Shown piece after piece: positions 43,199 to 52,345 of a DNA stretch of 64,000 nucleotides. The stretch's first letter is position 1. Each line of letters opens with the position of its first letter. The position numbers and the translations under genes were made by a program. The notes under the pieces were generated by a model. The model was not told the DNA's origin and searched no databases. It saw only the letters and a program-made list of their open reading frames with translations. Source of the stretch: Pseudotabrizicola algicola (GTDB lineage Bacteria; Pseudomonadota; Alphaproteobacteria; Rhodobacterales; Rhodobacteraceae); assembly GCF_010915705.1 (NCBI RefSeq), contig NZ_JAAIKE010000007.1, positions 62,001 to 126,000 on the forward strand, written 5' to 3'.

Positions 43199-43696
43199 CT
43201 AGGGCAAGATGTGGATGGGCGTGCCATTCTTGACCATGGCGTAAATCCGCTCCATCTCCTTGTCGGTCACCGCGATGCAGCCCGCCGTCCAGTCGCGGCG
43301 GGAAACCTTTTTCTTGGGTCCGCCATGAATGAAGATATCGCCGCCAGGGCTCTTGCCCAGATTCCTTGCGTATTCGCGGTCTGCCTGATTGGGATAGGAT
43401 ATCCCGATCGAGAGATGGAATTCTGAATTCGGATTGCGACGGTCAATGATATAGGTGCCTTCCGGCGTGCGCCCGTCGCCTTCGAACTGCTTGTGACCCA
43501 CAGGGTTGAAGCCAAGCGCGATATCATAGGTTTTCAGCACCCGTTCATGGTGCAGCAAATACATCTTGCGTGCACCCTTGTGAACCTGAACCGAGGTCAC
43601 CTCGGGGCCGTTATAGGTCTTGAACTTGCTTTGGTTGCCGCAAGCGGCCAAGCCAAGAGCCACCACCAAGAGCGCCAGAATTCGAAAAAACCGCAT
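43199..43696 (-). CDS. L,D-transpeptidase family lipoprotein
   Basis: The product is 165 residues. A lipoprotein signal with LAAC (Cys near 19) is followed by a YkuD-like domain: VHKGARKMYLLHHERVLKTYDIALG, KQFEGDGRTPEGTYII, IFIHGGPKK and the active-site DWTAGCIAVTD. This branch (DUF/ErfK-like) is often a murein L,D-transpeptidase or murein endopeptidase-like enzyme anchored in the envelope. It converges with the CAP lipoprotein gene. Confidence 0.9.
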   Translation of the reverse strand: MRFFRILALLVVALGLAACGNQSKFKTYNGPEVTSVQVHKGARKMYLLHHERVLKTYDIALGFNPVGHKQFEGDGRTPEGTYIIDRRNPNSEFHLSIGISYPNQADREYARNLGKSPGGDIFIHGGPKKKVSRRDWTAGCIAVTDKEMERIYAMVKNGTPIHILP

Positions 43697-43763
43697 ATGC
43701 CTGCCCTGTATTTTTTTGCCCGCATAGCGAATTTTGATAGGCCTGCCTAGCGGCTTTGGGCGC

Positions 43764-44552
43764 TCACTTGCTCACGGCTGTGTCATCGCTTTTGGCGAGG
43801 CGCGCCTCGATGGCGGCCAAACGGCTCAGGACCTCATCACGGTAGGCGTCGGTCTTGAGATTGTCCTCGGCCGAATGGGCATCCTGCATCGAGTTGACAA
43901 TCAGACCGACCAGCAGGTTTACCACCGCGAATGTCGTGACCATGATGAACGGGACAAAGAACATCCATGCATAGGGGAAAGCCTCCATTACGGGGCGGAC
44001 GATGCCCATCGACCAGCTTTCCAGCGTCATGATCTGGAACAGCGTATAGGCCGAGTTGCCCAGATCGCCGAACCATTCGGGGAACGCAGCGCCGAACAGT
44101 TTGGTCGCCATGACAGCACCAATGTAGAAGATGATCGCCATCAGCAAAAACACTGATCCCATTCCGGGCAGCGCTGTGATGAAGCCTTCCACCACGCGCC
44201 GCAAACGGGGCGCAACGGACACCACGCGCAGCACGCGCAAAATCCGGAGCGCACGCAGCACCGACAGCCCCTGTCCCGCGGGAACAAGGGCGACGCCGAC
44301 GATGACAAAATCGAAGATGTTCCAGCCCGACCGGAAATAGCGCAGCCCGTGAGCGTAGAGCTTGGCCACGATCTCGGCGACGAAGATCGCCAGACAAATC
44401 CTGTCGAGCATCAGGATCAACGGTCCGATGCGCGACATGACGGTTGTCGATGTCTCGAGCCCGAGGATGACCGCGTTGAACAGGATGACGCCAATGATGG
44501 CATTCCTGACTACGGGGCTTTCCAGCCAGTCACCAACCGCGGCGCGCGTCAT
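43764..44552 (-). CDS. Bacterial voltage-gated sodium channel (NaChBac/NavAb family)
   Basis: The product is 262 residues, the size of a single-domain BacNav subunit that forms tetramers. The voltage sensor has S2 with Glu60, S3 with FDFVIV, and S4 with Arg at 100, 103, 106 and 109 (RALRILRVLRV). The pore carries the selectivity filter TLESWSM at residues 176-182, the same as I remember for NavAb. S6 reads VNLLVGLIVNSMQDAH and is followed by a short coiled coil (YRDEVLSRLAAIEARLAK) typical of these channels. It should conduct Na+ across the inner membrane; relatives occur in marine and alkaliphilic bacteria and can affect motility or pH homeostasis. The ribosome site is AGGAG. Confidence 0.95.
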   Translation of the reverse strand: MTRAAVGDWLESPVVRNAIIGVILFNAVILGLETSTTVMSRIGPLILMLDRICLAIFVAEIVAKLYAHGLRYFRSGWNIFDFVIVGVALVPAGQGLSVLRALRILRVLRVVSVAPRLRRVVEGFITALPGMGSVFLLMAIIFYIGAVMATKLFGAAFPEWFGDLGNSAYTLFQIMTLESWSMGIVRPVMEAFPYAWMFFVPFIMVTTFAVVNLLVGLIVNSMQDAHSAEDNLKTDAYRDEVLSRLAAIEARLAKSDDTAVSK

Positions 44553-44587
44553 TTTTATCTCCTGATCCGAATGTCACAGGAGGTATG

Positions 44588-45808
44588 CTACCGAAAGAAG
44601 CGCCCGACAAGTTCCACATGCGCCGACCAGCGAAATTGATCGACAACCTGTATCCAGTCCAGCCGATAGCCGGCATGACAGAGTAGCCGCGCATCCCGCG
44701 CGAAGGTCACCGGATTGCACGACACCATCGCAATCACCGGCACCGCCGACTTGGCCAGAGCGCGCACCTGTGCCTCGGCACCGGCGCGGGGCGGGTCGAT
44801 GACAACGCCGGTCACCGACTTGAACTCGTCGGGCTCCAGCGGGCGGCGGAACAGGTCCCGCGCTTCGGCACGGATCGGCCTGAGCCCTTCGGTCTGGCGC
44901 GCCGCCTTGTTGAGGGCGGCCACCATCGCCGGATCACCTTCCACCGCGTGAACCTCGGCCATTTCGGCAAGGGGAATGGCAAAAGTGCCGATCCCGGCGA
45001 ACAGATCGACGATCTTCTTTTGCGGGCCGAGCGCTTGCCGAACCGTGTCTAACAAGGCCAATTCGCCATCTTCGGTCGCTTGCAGGAACGCCCCGGCAGG
45101 TGGCGCGACGCGCGCCTTGCCAATCGTTTGCAGCGGTGTCGCGCGCAGGGCCACAGTCTCAGCGTCCCATGTCAGGCGTGCAAAACCATGTGTTTCGACA
45201 ACCCGCGCCAGTGCCAGACGGAGGTTGGCATCCAAGGGCTTGCCACCCGTCACAACAACATCTGGCCCCCCCACCGCACGGGTTACCATCAAGGCGATTT
45301 CTTGGGTGCGCGATCCGCCAAGACGGACCAGATCCTCAAGCCCCGGCAGCGTGGCCATCAGATCGGGATGCAGCAACTGGCAGTTCGGAATCTGCACAAG
45401 AGCATCAGAGCCACGCGTGTGAAAGCCGATCATGGACCCGCCCTTGGTGCGCCGCGCCGCAAAAGTTGCCCGCCGCCGCGAACGGGGTGGTGACGTAAGG
45501 ATCGGCCGGAATGGCGCGTCAAGTCCCTGCCCCGCCAAAGCGCCCAAAACACTGGCAGTCTTCCACTCTGCGACCAGGGCATCGTTGGCGTGCTGCATCA
45601 GGCAGCCGCCGCATGTGCGGGCATGGCTGCACGGCGGCTTTACGCGCGCAGCGCTTGGCGTGACGATCTTGGCACGCACCAGCCGGTCGCCTTCAGGATC
45701 GCCCTCCACCACTTCACCGGGCAGGGTTCCGGCAACAAAGATCGGCCCCGCTTCCCCTTGTGCGATCCCGTCGCCAAGATGGCCAAGCCGGTCAATGGTA
45801 ACAATCAC
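44588..45808 (-). CDS. Class I RNA m5U methyltransferase (RlmD/TrmA family)
   Basis: The product is 406 residues. A TRAM-like N-terminus precedes an Fe-S cysteine set (CSHARTCGGC, near 60-70). The SAM motif is VDLFAGIGTFAIPLAE, DPPRAGA carries the catalytic-site loop, and VSCNPVTFARDA contains the nucleophilic Cys. It probably methylates uridine in rRNA (RlmD/RlmC type); tRNA is the alternative. Its ATG overlaps the stop of the upstream ABC exporter gene (TGATTG/ATGA-type coupling), so the three genes form one operon. Confidence 0.9.
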   Translation of the reverse strand: MIVTIDRLGHLGDGIAQGEAGPIFVAGTLPGEVVEGDPEGDRLVRAKIVTPSAARVKPPCSHARTCGGCLMQHANDALVAEWKTASVLGALAGQGLDAPFRPILTSPPRSRRRATFAARRTKGGSMIGFHTRGSDALVQIPNCQLLHPDLMATLPGLEDLVRLGGSRTQEIALMVTRAVGGPDVVVTGGKPLDANLRLALARVVETHGFARLTWDAETVALRATPLQTIGKARVAPPAGAFLQATEDGELALLDTVRQALGPQKKIVDLFAGIGTFAIPLAEMAEVHAVEGDPAMVAALNKAARQTEGLRPIRAEARDLFRRPLEPDEFKSVTGVVIDPPRAGAEAQVRALAKSAVPVIAMVSCNPVTFARDARLLCHAGYRLDWIQVVDQFRWSAHVELVGRFFR

Positions 45809-47655
45809 TCTGCCGCTTCCTTTTCATCCGACCCGATAAATCCGCCCGATTGACGATTCCAATAGCGGGCATAAAGGCCGTTTTGCGCCAAAAGCGCATC
45901 ATGCGTGCCTTCTTCGACTATGCGGCCCTCGTCAAGCACCACAATGCGATCCATCGCGGCAATCGTAGACAGGCGATGCGCGATCGCCAGCACGGTCTTG
46001 CCTTCCATCACGCGGTCCAGCGCGCTTTGGATGTTTGCCTCGACCTCTGAATCGAGCGCAGATGTCGCCTCATCCAGCACAAGGATCGGCGCATCCTTCA
46101 CAAAGGCGCGGGCAAGGGCGATCCTCTGCCGTTGCCCGCCCGAAAGCTTGACACCCCGTTCACCCAGAAACGCGTCATACCCCTTGCGACCCGTGTGATC
46201 GACCATCTGACTGATGAAGCCATCCGCTTCGGCAGCACACGCCGAGGCGATAATCTCATCCTCCGTCGCATCGGGACGGCCATAGGCGATATTGTCTCGG
46301 GCCGAGCGGTTGAACATCGCTGTTTCTTGCGTGACCATCCCGATCTGGCGGCGCAGGCTTTCCTGTGTGACGTGGCGCACATCGCGGCCATCAACCAGAA
46401 CGGCGCCTTTTTCGCAATCATAGAGCCTGAGAAGCAGAGCCACCAAAGTCGATTTGCCCGCACCGCTGGCCCCCACGATCCCCAGCTTTTCGCCCGCACG
46501 GATCGTCAGGTTCAAGTTTTCCACCCCACCGCGACGCCGGCCATAGGCAAAACTGGCACCGGAGAAAGTAATTTCACCTCGCACAGAAGGCAGTTCCACT
46601 GCATCGGGCGCATCCGCCAACTGGTGCGGCGCCGACAGTGTTTTCATCCCGTCCTCCACCTCGCCGACCGAAGTATAGATCGACATCAGCGTGAAGCTGA
46701 CCCAGCCTGACATCTGGGCGATCCGCATCGAAATCGCACCTGCTGCGGCAATCGCCCCGGCCGTGGCCTGCCCCTGCTGCCACAACACAACCGTTCCCCC
46801 GATGAGAAGCACCGGGAGGACGCCCGCGATGGTCATCAGGGACAGGCGGAACCATGTCGAGATCACCCCGAATTCGAGACTGCGTGCGCGGAAAACGTCC
46901 ATTGCCTTGAGCGCAACGCGATCTTCGAACGCGGCATGGGCGAAAAGCTTTACTGTTTTGATGTTTGTGATCGTATCCACAACCTGGCCCGAAACCATCG
47001 CCCGGCTTGAGGCGCGGGCCGCAGAGTTTTCACGCACCCGAGGCATGAAAAACCGGATAAGCGCCAGATAGGCCACCAGCCAGACCGCCAAAGCCAAGGC
47101 AATGCGCGCATCGATGGCCAGCAAGAACACGACCGACCCGATCACCGAGGCAAGGGCAAAGCAGACGGTGTTGATGACCTCGGTCGCAACATCGGTCACC
47201 GCTCGCGCTGCCTGCATCTGCTTTTGTGCGATGCGCCCTGCGAAATCATTGTCGAAGAAGGTGACCGCCTGCCCGAGTGTCCAGCGGTGCAGGCGAGACA
47301 GCACAAGCGGCATGACGTTCGGCCCCACAACAATGCTGTTGGACGCCGCAGCCGCCCCGAACGCCAAGGGGCGCAAGACGAGGTAGAACAGTATAAACAT
47401 CGATATGAGCAAAAGATGCTCGCTGAAAAACTGTGTCGGCCCCGCGCTGAGGGCTGCATCGATCACCCAGCCCAGAATGATCGCAGAGACGACTTCGGTC
47501 GCACCGGCTAGCGACGAAAAGACGCCCGCAAGCCCCAACATCGGCCAAGAGCCCTTGAGGCACCATTTCATGAAGGGCCACAACTGTTGCGGCGGTTGCC
47601 CGTCTGCCGGACGGAAGGCGTCGATCAATCCGCCGAGGCGCCGCAATCCACTCAT
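45805..47655 (-). CDS. ABC exporter half-transporter (membrane domain plus ATPase), second gene
   Basis: The product is 616 residues. Six membrane helices (about 35-330) precede an ATPase domain with GASGAGKST (Walker A), LSGGQRQRIALARAF (signature) and ILVLDEATSALD (Walker B with catalytic Glu). It belongs to the MsbA/LmrA-type multidrug or lipid exporters. The start overlaps the preceding exporter gene stop, and the two share an N-terminal PPxxLWPF motif and a C-terminal RQSGGFIG motif, so they likely form a heterodimer. The substrate is unknown. Confidence 0.93.
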   Translation of the reverse strand: MSGLRRLGGLIDAFRPADGQPPQQLWPFMKWCLKGSWPMLGLAGVFSSLAGATEVVSAIILGWVIDAALSAGPTQFFSEHLLLISMFILFYLVLRPLAFGAAAASNSIVVGPNVMPLVLSRLHRWTLGQAVTFFDNDFAGRIAQKQMQAARAVTDVATEVINTVCFALASVIGSVVFLLAIDARIALALAVWLVAYLALIRFFMPRVRENSAARASSRAMVSGQVVDTITNIKTVKLFAHAAFEDRVALKAMDVFRARSLEFGVISTWFRLSLMTIAGVLPVLLIGGTVVLWQQGQATAGAIAAAGAISMRIAQMSGWVSFTLMSIYTSVGEVEDGMKTLSAPHQLADAPDAVELPSVRGEITFSGASFAYGRRRGGVENLNLTIRAGEKLGIVGASGAGKSTLVALLLRLYDCEKGAVLVDGRDVRHVTQESLRRQIGMVTQETAMFNRSARDNIAYGRPDATEDEIIASACAAEADGFISQMVDHTGRKGYDAFLGERGVKLSGGQRQRIALARAFVKDAPILVLDEATSALDSEVEANIQSALDRVMEGKTVLAIAHRLSTIAAMDRIVVLDEGRIVEEGTHDALLAQNGLYARYWNRQSGGFIGSDEKEAAE

Positions 47656-49493
47656 GCTGTTTCCTCTAGGCCGATAAAGCCGCCCGACTGCCGCGCCCAG
47701 AACCGGGCATAGAGGCCATTCAACGCCAAAAGCTCGGCATGTGTTCCCTGTTCGGCGATATGGCCATCTTCCAGCACCACGATCCTGTCCATCGCAGCGA
47801 TGGTCGACAGGCGGTGCGCGATGGCAATCACGGTTTTGCCCTGCATGACGCCGAACAACGCATCCTGAATCGCAGCCTCGGCCTCACTGTCCAATGCGCT
47901 TGTCGCCTCGTCCAGAATCAGGATCGGCGCATCTTTCAGGATCACTCGGGCCAATGCGACACGTTGCCTTTGCCCGCCCGAAAGCTTGACGCCGCGCTCA
48001 CCCACATGTGCGTCATACCCGCGTCTGCCTTCAGGGTCTTCCAGCATCTGGATGAACTCATGCGCATCTGCCCGTTTGGCGGCAGCAATCATTTCGGCCT
48101 CGGACGCATCAGGGCGGCCATAGAGAATGTTATCGCGCACTGAACGGTGCATCAGGCTACTGTCTTGCTGCACCATCCCGATCACCCGCCGCACAGAGTC
48201 TTGAGTGACCTGCGAGATATCCTGACCGTCGATGCGAATGCACCCCGCCTCGGCGTCATAGAAACGCAGCAGCAGTTTCACCAGCGTCGACTTGCCCGCA
48301 CCAGAGCGTCCGACAACGCCGATCCGTTCCCCCGGACTCACGCTCAGCGACAGGTTCTGTAATCCGCCAGACCCCCGCCCGTAATGATGGCTGACCCCCT
48401 CCAGATCAATCTGTCCGGCCTTCAGCACCAAGGGTGGGGCTGCCGGTTTGTCCACAAGCTGAATTGGCTGGGTGATCGTCTCCATCCCCTCGGCAACAAC
48501 GCCAAGCGCCTGAACCAGAGAGGTGAAAGCCCACATGATCCAATAGGTCATGTTGTTCAGCCGCAAAACAAGCGCCGTTGCCGCCGCCACCGTGCCGACA
48601 GTCGCCTGCCCCTGATACCAAAGGATCAGCGCCCAGCCGGTAATCCCGACGATCAGACCGCCGTTCAGAACGGTCAGCGCAAGGTCCATCTTGGTAACAA
48701 TCCGCATTTCCTTTGCAAAGGTTGTGCGGGCGGTCTCGATCGCCTCTTTGGCATAGCGCATTTCCATATCGTGATGCGCAAACAGCTTGACCGAATGGAT
48801 GTTGGTATAGGCGTCGACCACGCGCCCCGTCACGGCAGAGCGCGCATCAGAACTTGCCTTCGCAGCAGGCCCCGCGCGCCGGACGGTCCAGCGCACCAGC
48901 AGCGCATAAAGCACGAACCAGACGACCAGCGGCAGCAAAAGGCGCACATCCGCTCCGGCCAGCATGATACCCGCCCCGACAACGGTGACGCTGGCGAAGG
49001 CAACGGCGTCAAATGTCTGGAAGACCGCATCACCTGCCGCCGGCGGGGTCTGCATGATCCGGTTGGCGATACGCCCCGCAAAATCGCTCTCGAACCAGCC
49101 TACGGGCTGCCGGATCACATGGCTATGCGCCCTCCAGCGGATCATGGTGCCAAAATTCGGCAAGATGGTGTTGTGCAGCAAGGCTACATTTGCAACCAGC
49201 AGAATGGGACGCAAAATCAGAATGGCCGCGGCAACGAGCAAAATCTCGGTGCCGTAATCGGCCCAGACAGCTTGCGGCCCGTTGGTCGACAAGAGATCAA
49301 CCAAGCGGCCGACATACCAGATCATCGCCACGTCCGCGAAGGCAGACACCACCGACAACGTGGCAGTGATAGCGAAAACGCCCCGAAAGGGGTGAATGTA
49401 TTGCTTCAGAAACGGCCAAAGCTTGCGCGGCGGTGTATCCGTCTGCTCGTAAGGACCATAAGGGTCCACGAGCCGTTCGAAATAGGAGAACAC
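47652..49493 (-). CDS. ABC exporter half-transporter (membrane domain plus ATPase), first gene
   Basis: The product is 613 residues. It has PPRKLWPFLKQYIHPF, six membrane helices, Walker A GRSGAGKST, signature LSGGQRQRVALAR and ILILDEATSALD. All catalytic residues look intact in both partners, unlike many heterodimeric exporters with one degenerate site. It ends FWARQSGGFIGLEETA, closely like its neighbour. It is translationally coupled to the second exporter gene and to an rRNA methyltransferase. No regulator is adjacent. Confidence 0.93.
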   Translation of the reverse strand: MFSYFERLVDPYGPYEQTDTPPRKLWPFLKQYIHPFRGVFAITATLSVVSAFADVAMIWYVGRLVDLLSTNGPQAVWADYGTEILLVAAAILILRPILLVANVALLHNTILPNFGTMIRWRAHSHVIRQPVGWFESDFAGRIANRIMQTPPAAGDAVFQTFDAVAFASVTVVGAGIMLAGADVRLLLPLVVWFVLYALLVRWTVRRAGPAAKASSDARSAVTGRVVDAYTNIHSVKLFAHHDMEMRYAKEAIETARTTFAKEMRIVTKMDLALTVLNGGLIVGITGWALILWYQGQATVGTVAAATALVLRLNNMTYWIMWAFTSLVQALGVVAEGMETITQPIQLVDKPAAPPLVLKAGQIDLEGVSHHYGRGSGGLQNLSLSVSPGERIGVVGRSGAGKSTLVKLLLRFYDAEAGCIRIDGQDISQVTQDSVRRVIGMVQQDSSLMHRSVRDNILYGRPDASEAEMIAAAKRADAHEFIQMLEDPEGRRGYDAHVGERGVKLSGGQRQRVALARVILKDAPILILDEATSALDSEAEAAIQDALFGVMQGKTVIAIAHRLSTIAAMDRIVVLEDGHIAEQGTHAELLALNGLYARFWARQSGGFIGLEETA

Positions 49494-49555
49494 TGGAAAG
49501 GCCTCTTGCGGATTATCCAGAGCATATAGCCCCGATAATGCCCAAGTAAAACCGT

Positions 49556-50698
49556 CTAGTCCAAAAGCTCGGCGCGCGTGAGCACCAGATTGCTGTCAAG
49601 CCAGCGCTTTCGGGCGGACTGGAGGGCTGCCCCCAACGCCGCCCCCTGATAACGGGTCATAAGATCCGCCGCGCGCAGGGGGAACTCGGCCCTGCTACCT
49701 CGCACCACTTCCGCCCGCCAATTCGGGTGCAAAGGCTGCTCCATCATCGCAGCCCGCGCCAGAACGGCGTCGGCGCCAAGCTCGCCGCCCAAAACAAAAC
49801 CAAGCGCTGCCGGCGCTGCGATACCACCGAGTGCATCTCTAAGCTTGCCCAAATCGGCAATCTCGCGACGTGACAGCCGCAGATTCATGCCCGGGTCCTG
49901 CCCTCCAAGGACGGCAAGCCGCCGCAGCCAACGAGGGGGCGCTCCGGCCTCGAGGTGAACCAAGGGAGCAAGCGCGCGCGTATCTGACCCGGGCAACACC
50001 TCCGCGAGCACACCCGATGCGGCCATCGAACAGACCGCGGGGGCAGGATCGATGGCTTGAAGCAGTTTGCGCATTTCGGCGCCGACCCGCTCGCGCGATA
50101 ATGTCTCTATTCCAGCGGAATGCGCGGCGCAGGCCGCCAAACCTTCGGCATCGATGCCTGCAACAGGATCTCCATAATGGGCCGAAAAGCGGAAGAAGCG
50201 CAGGATACGCAGATAATCTTCCGTGATGCGTGCATCCGCCTCCCCCACGAAACGCACCTTTCGCGAAAGCAGATCTGGCAAACCGCCCAAAGGATCGATC
50301 ACGGTGCCGTGGCGATCGGCATAAAGCGCGTTGATCGTGAAGTCCCGTCTGGCTGCATCTTCGGCTACAGTGGTCGAAAAGGCGACAACGGCATGACGGC
50401 CATCCGTCTCTACATCGCGGCGAAAGGTTGTGACTTCATGCGCCAGATCGCCAGCGATCACGGTGACGGTGCCATGCGCGATCCCAGTCGGCACAACTCG
50501 GAAACCCGCATTTTTTGCGAGAATAGACACTGTTTCCGGCAAAGCATCGGTTGCGATGTCGATATCGTTGACCGCCTGCCCCATAAGCGCGTTCCGCACG
50601 CAACCACCGACAAAAAGCGCCTGATGACCACCGTCTTCGAGCGCGCGGCAAAGGGCCTGTGTGCCATCGTGCTCAAGCCAAGGCCCCGCGACCTTCAC
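49556..50698 (-). CDS. cca: CCA tRNA nucleotidyltransferase / poly(A) polymerase-like protein
   Basis: The product is 380 residues. The nucleotidyltransferase core reads LFVGGCVRNALMGQAVNDIDIATDALPE; RRDFTINALYAD follows, then the tRNA-binding region ITEDYLRILRFFRFSAHYG and RERVGAEMRKLL. It adds or repairs the 3' CCA of tRNAs (class II family); a poly(A)-polymerase role cannot be excluded by motif. Its ATG overlaps the stop of the upstream Nudix gene. Confidence 0.92.
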   Translation of the reverse strand: MKVAGPWLEHDGTQALCRALEDGGHQALFVGGCVRNALMGQAVNDIDIATDALPETVSILAKNAGFRVVPTGIAHGTVTVIAGDLAHEVTTFRRDVETDGRHAVVAFSTTVAEDAARRDFTINALYADRHGTVIDPLGGLPDLLSRKVRFVGEADARITEDYLRILRFFRFSAHYGDPVAGIDAEGLAACAAHSAGIETLSRERVGAEMRKLLQAIDPAPAVCSMAASGVLAEVLPGSDTRALAPLVHLEAGAPPRWLRRLAVLGGQDPGMNLRLSRREIADLGKLRDALGGIAAPAALGFVLGGELGADAVLARAAMMEQPLHPNWRAEVVRGSRAEFPLRAADLMTRYQGAALGAALQSARKRWLDSNLVLTRAELLD

Positions 50699-51288
50699 AG
50701 CGCTGCCCTCTCAGCCAAGCCGCGCATGATGCGGGCGGTCGCACCCCAGATGTAATAGGGGCCATAGGGTGCTGCAAAATAATGTCGCCACTGGCCCATC
50801 CACTGACGCCGTTCGATGGAGTAGCGGCCCGGATCAAGCAGATGGGCCAGTGGGACGGAAAATACCTCTTCCACCTCGCCCGCTTCGGGCCTCGGGTCAA
50901 AATCGTCTCTGATAAGGCCCAAAACAGGTGTCACCATGAAGCCGGTCACCGTTTCATGCGCGGCAAGCGTGCCCAATACCTCGACCAGATGGGAAGGAAG
51001 CGCGATTTCTTCCTGCGCCTCTCGCAGTGCTGCGGCTTTCACATCCGCATCTCCGGGTTCCAGCTTGCCGCCTGGAAGCGATATCTGGCCGGGATGATGC
51101 TTCAGATGCGATGCCCTTTTGGTCAACAACACCCGCGCGCCCTTTGGGTGCAGCCAGACCGGAACCAGAACGCCCGCCGGACGCAAGGTGCGGCCGACGG
51201 GCATCGGAAGTCCGGGGTTCAGGTCAAAATCAGATGACTCGCCTGCAGGACGCTGTATGGCGCGCCGCAGACGGGCTTCTTCATCCAT
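50695..51288 (-). CDS. Nudix CoA pyrophosphatase (NudL/YeaB-like)
   Basis: The product is 197 residues from ATG 51288. The CoA-type Nudix motif LTKRASHLKHHPGQISLPGG continues into a Nudix box with REAQEEI, and a UPF0035-like segment precedes it (RPAGVLVPVW). It hydrolyses CoA or acyl-CoA to 3',5'-ADP and phosphopantetheine. Its start lies 8 bases inside the 3' end of hslO, and its stop overlaps the cca start, so all three are coupled. An upstream in-frame start exists within hslO but is unlikely. Confidence 0.9.
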   Translation of the reverse strand: MDEEARLRRAIQRPAGESSDFDLNPGLPMPVGRTLRPAGVLVPVWLHPKGARVLLTKRASHLKHHPGQISLPGGKLEPGDADVKAAALREAQEEIALPSHLVEVLGTLAAHETVTGFMVTPVLGLIRDDFDPRPEAGEVEEVFSVPLAHLLDPGRYSIERRQWMGQWRHYFAAPYGPYYIWGATARIMRGLAERAAL

Positions 51289-52267
51289 TGTTACCCTCAA
51301 ATCCCAAGGTCGTCGGGTCCATTTCGTAATGCGCTCCACAGAACTGGCAATCTGCCGTCACCAGCCCCTCCGGCGTCGTCATTTTCTGTATGTCTTTCTG
51401 AGAATAGATCGACATGGTGTTTCGCACTTTTTCTTCGGAACACGAACAACCAAAGCGCAGGGGCTGCGCCTCAAACACCCGCGGGCCTTCTTCGTGGAAC
51501 AATCGCACCAGCAGTTCCGAAGGGGTGACCTGCGGCCCGATCAGTTCCATTTCTTCCACAGTGTCGAGCAACACATTGACGCGTGTCCAGCTTTCGCCTT
51601 CCTCACCCCCCAGAATATCGCTGTGGTTAAGCAGGCCGCCCTCTCCGGAACCGGCTTCGGCCGCCACGCTCATTCCGGCTTTCGGCATATGCTGCAACAT
51701 TACCCCGCCACCGCGCCAATGCGCGGGGCGTCCCGGCTCCGCGCTTTGGCCGAAGGTCAGCGAGAACCGGGTCGGAAGTTGTTCCGACTGCGCGAAATAG
51801 GTTTCCGCGCAGGCGGAAAGCGAACCGCCCGCAATTGGCGTAAAGCCCTGATACGGCAACATGCCTTCGCCCTGATCGAGCATCACAGCGAAGTATCCGG
51901 TGCCGATCTGGCTGAACGGGTCTGCATTATGGTCAAGCCGGTCCGCATCATAGCTTGCATAGGCCCGAATCCGGGCAGGCTCGCCATCATCGGTCGGGCC
52001 GTAGTAATCGGTTGCGATCAGCCGCGCCGGACCGTTGCCGCGAATCTGCAGGCTCAACTTCCAGCGCAGCTTCACGCTTTGCCCGATCAGCGCGGTCAGA
52101 AGCGCCGCTTCGGCAACAAGCGCTTCGATCAGCGGCGGATAGCTGTGTTGCGACAGAACCTGTTCCAGAACGCCATCCAGCCGCACCACACGGCCGCGGA
52201 TGTCGGACTGGTCAAGTTGAAAGGGCAGGACGGTATCATCCCAGGCGATCTGCGAACCAATGGTCAT
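51281..52267 (-). CDS. hslO: Redox-regulated chaperone Hsp33
   Basis: The product is 328 residues. The C-terminal zinc/redox switch is complete: FGCSCSEEKV and ADCQFCGAHY give the CxC...CxxC set. The N-terminal domain begins DDTVLPFQLDQSDIRGRVVRLDG, typical of alphaproteobacterial Hsp33. It holds unfolding proteins under oxidative stress, when disulfides replace zinc. It is first in the hslO-nudix-cca run. Confidence 0.96.
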   Translation of the reverse strand: MTIGSQIAWDDTVLPFQLDQSDIRGRVVRLDGVLEQVLSQHSYPPLIEALVAEAALLTALIGQSVKLRWKLSLQIRGNGPARLIATDYYGPTDDGEPARIRAYASYDADRLDHNADPFSQIGTGYFAVMLDQGEGMLPYQGFTPIAGGSLSACAETYFAQSEQLPTRFSLTFGQSAEPGRPAHWRGGGVMLQHMPKAGMSVAAEAGSGEGGLLNHSDILGGEEGESWTRVNVLLDTVEEMELIGPQVTPSELLVRLFHEEGPRVFEAQPLRFGCSCSEEKVRNTMSIYSQKDIQKMTTPEGLVTADCQFCGAHYEMDPTTLGFEGNNG

Positions 52268-52302
52268 GGGGTTTCCTTAGCGAGCCAATCTTGGCATACC
52301 GC

Positions 52303-52314
52303 GCCTATATAGGC
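52303..52314. promoter_or_regulatory. Palindrome in the hslO/Nudix divergent gap
   Basis: GCCTATATAGGC is a perfect 12-base palindrome in the 78-base gap between divergent genes, 32 bases from the Nudix start. It contains a TATA-like core and could be an operator or a pair of -10 elements. Confidence 0.3.
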
Positions 52315-52345
52315 AGGGCAACCGTGCGACCAAGGGGGCAATTTC

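Noticed and set aside
44553-44587. Possible hairpin between the sodium channel and methyltransferase genes
   Set aside because: No stem longer than a few bases; the stretch mainly holds the channel's ribosome site.
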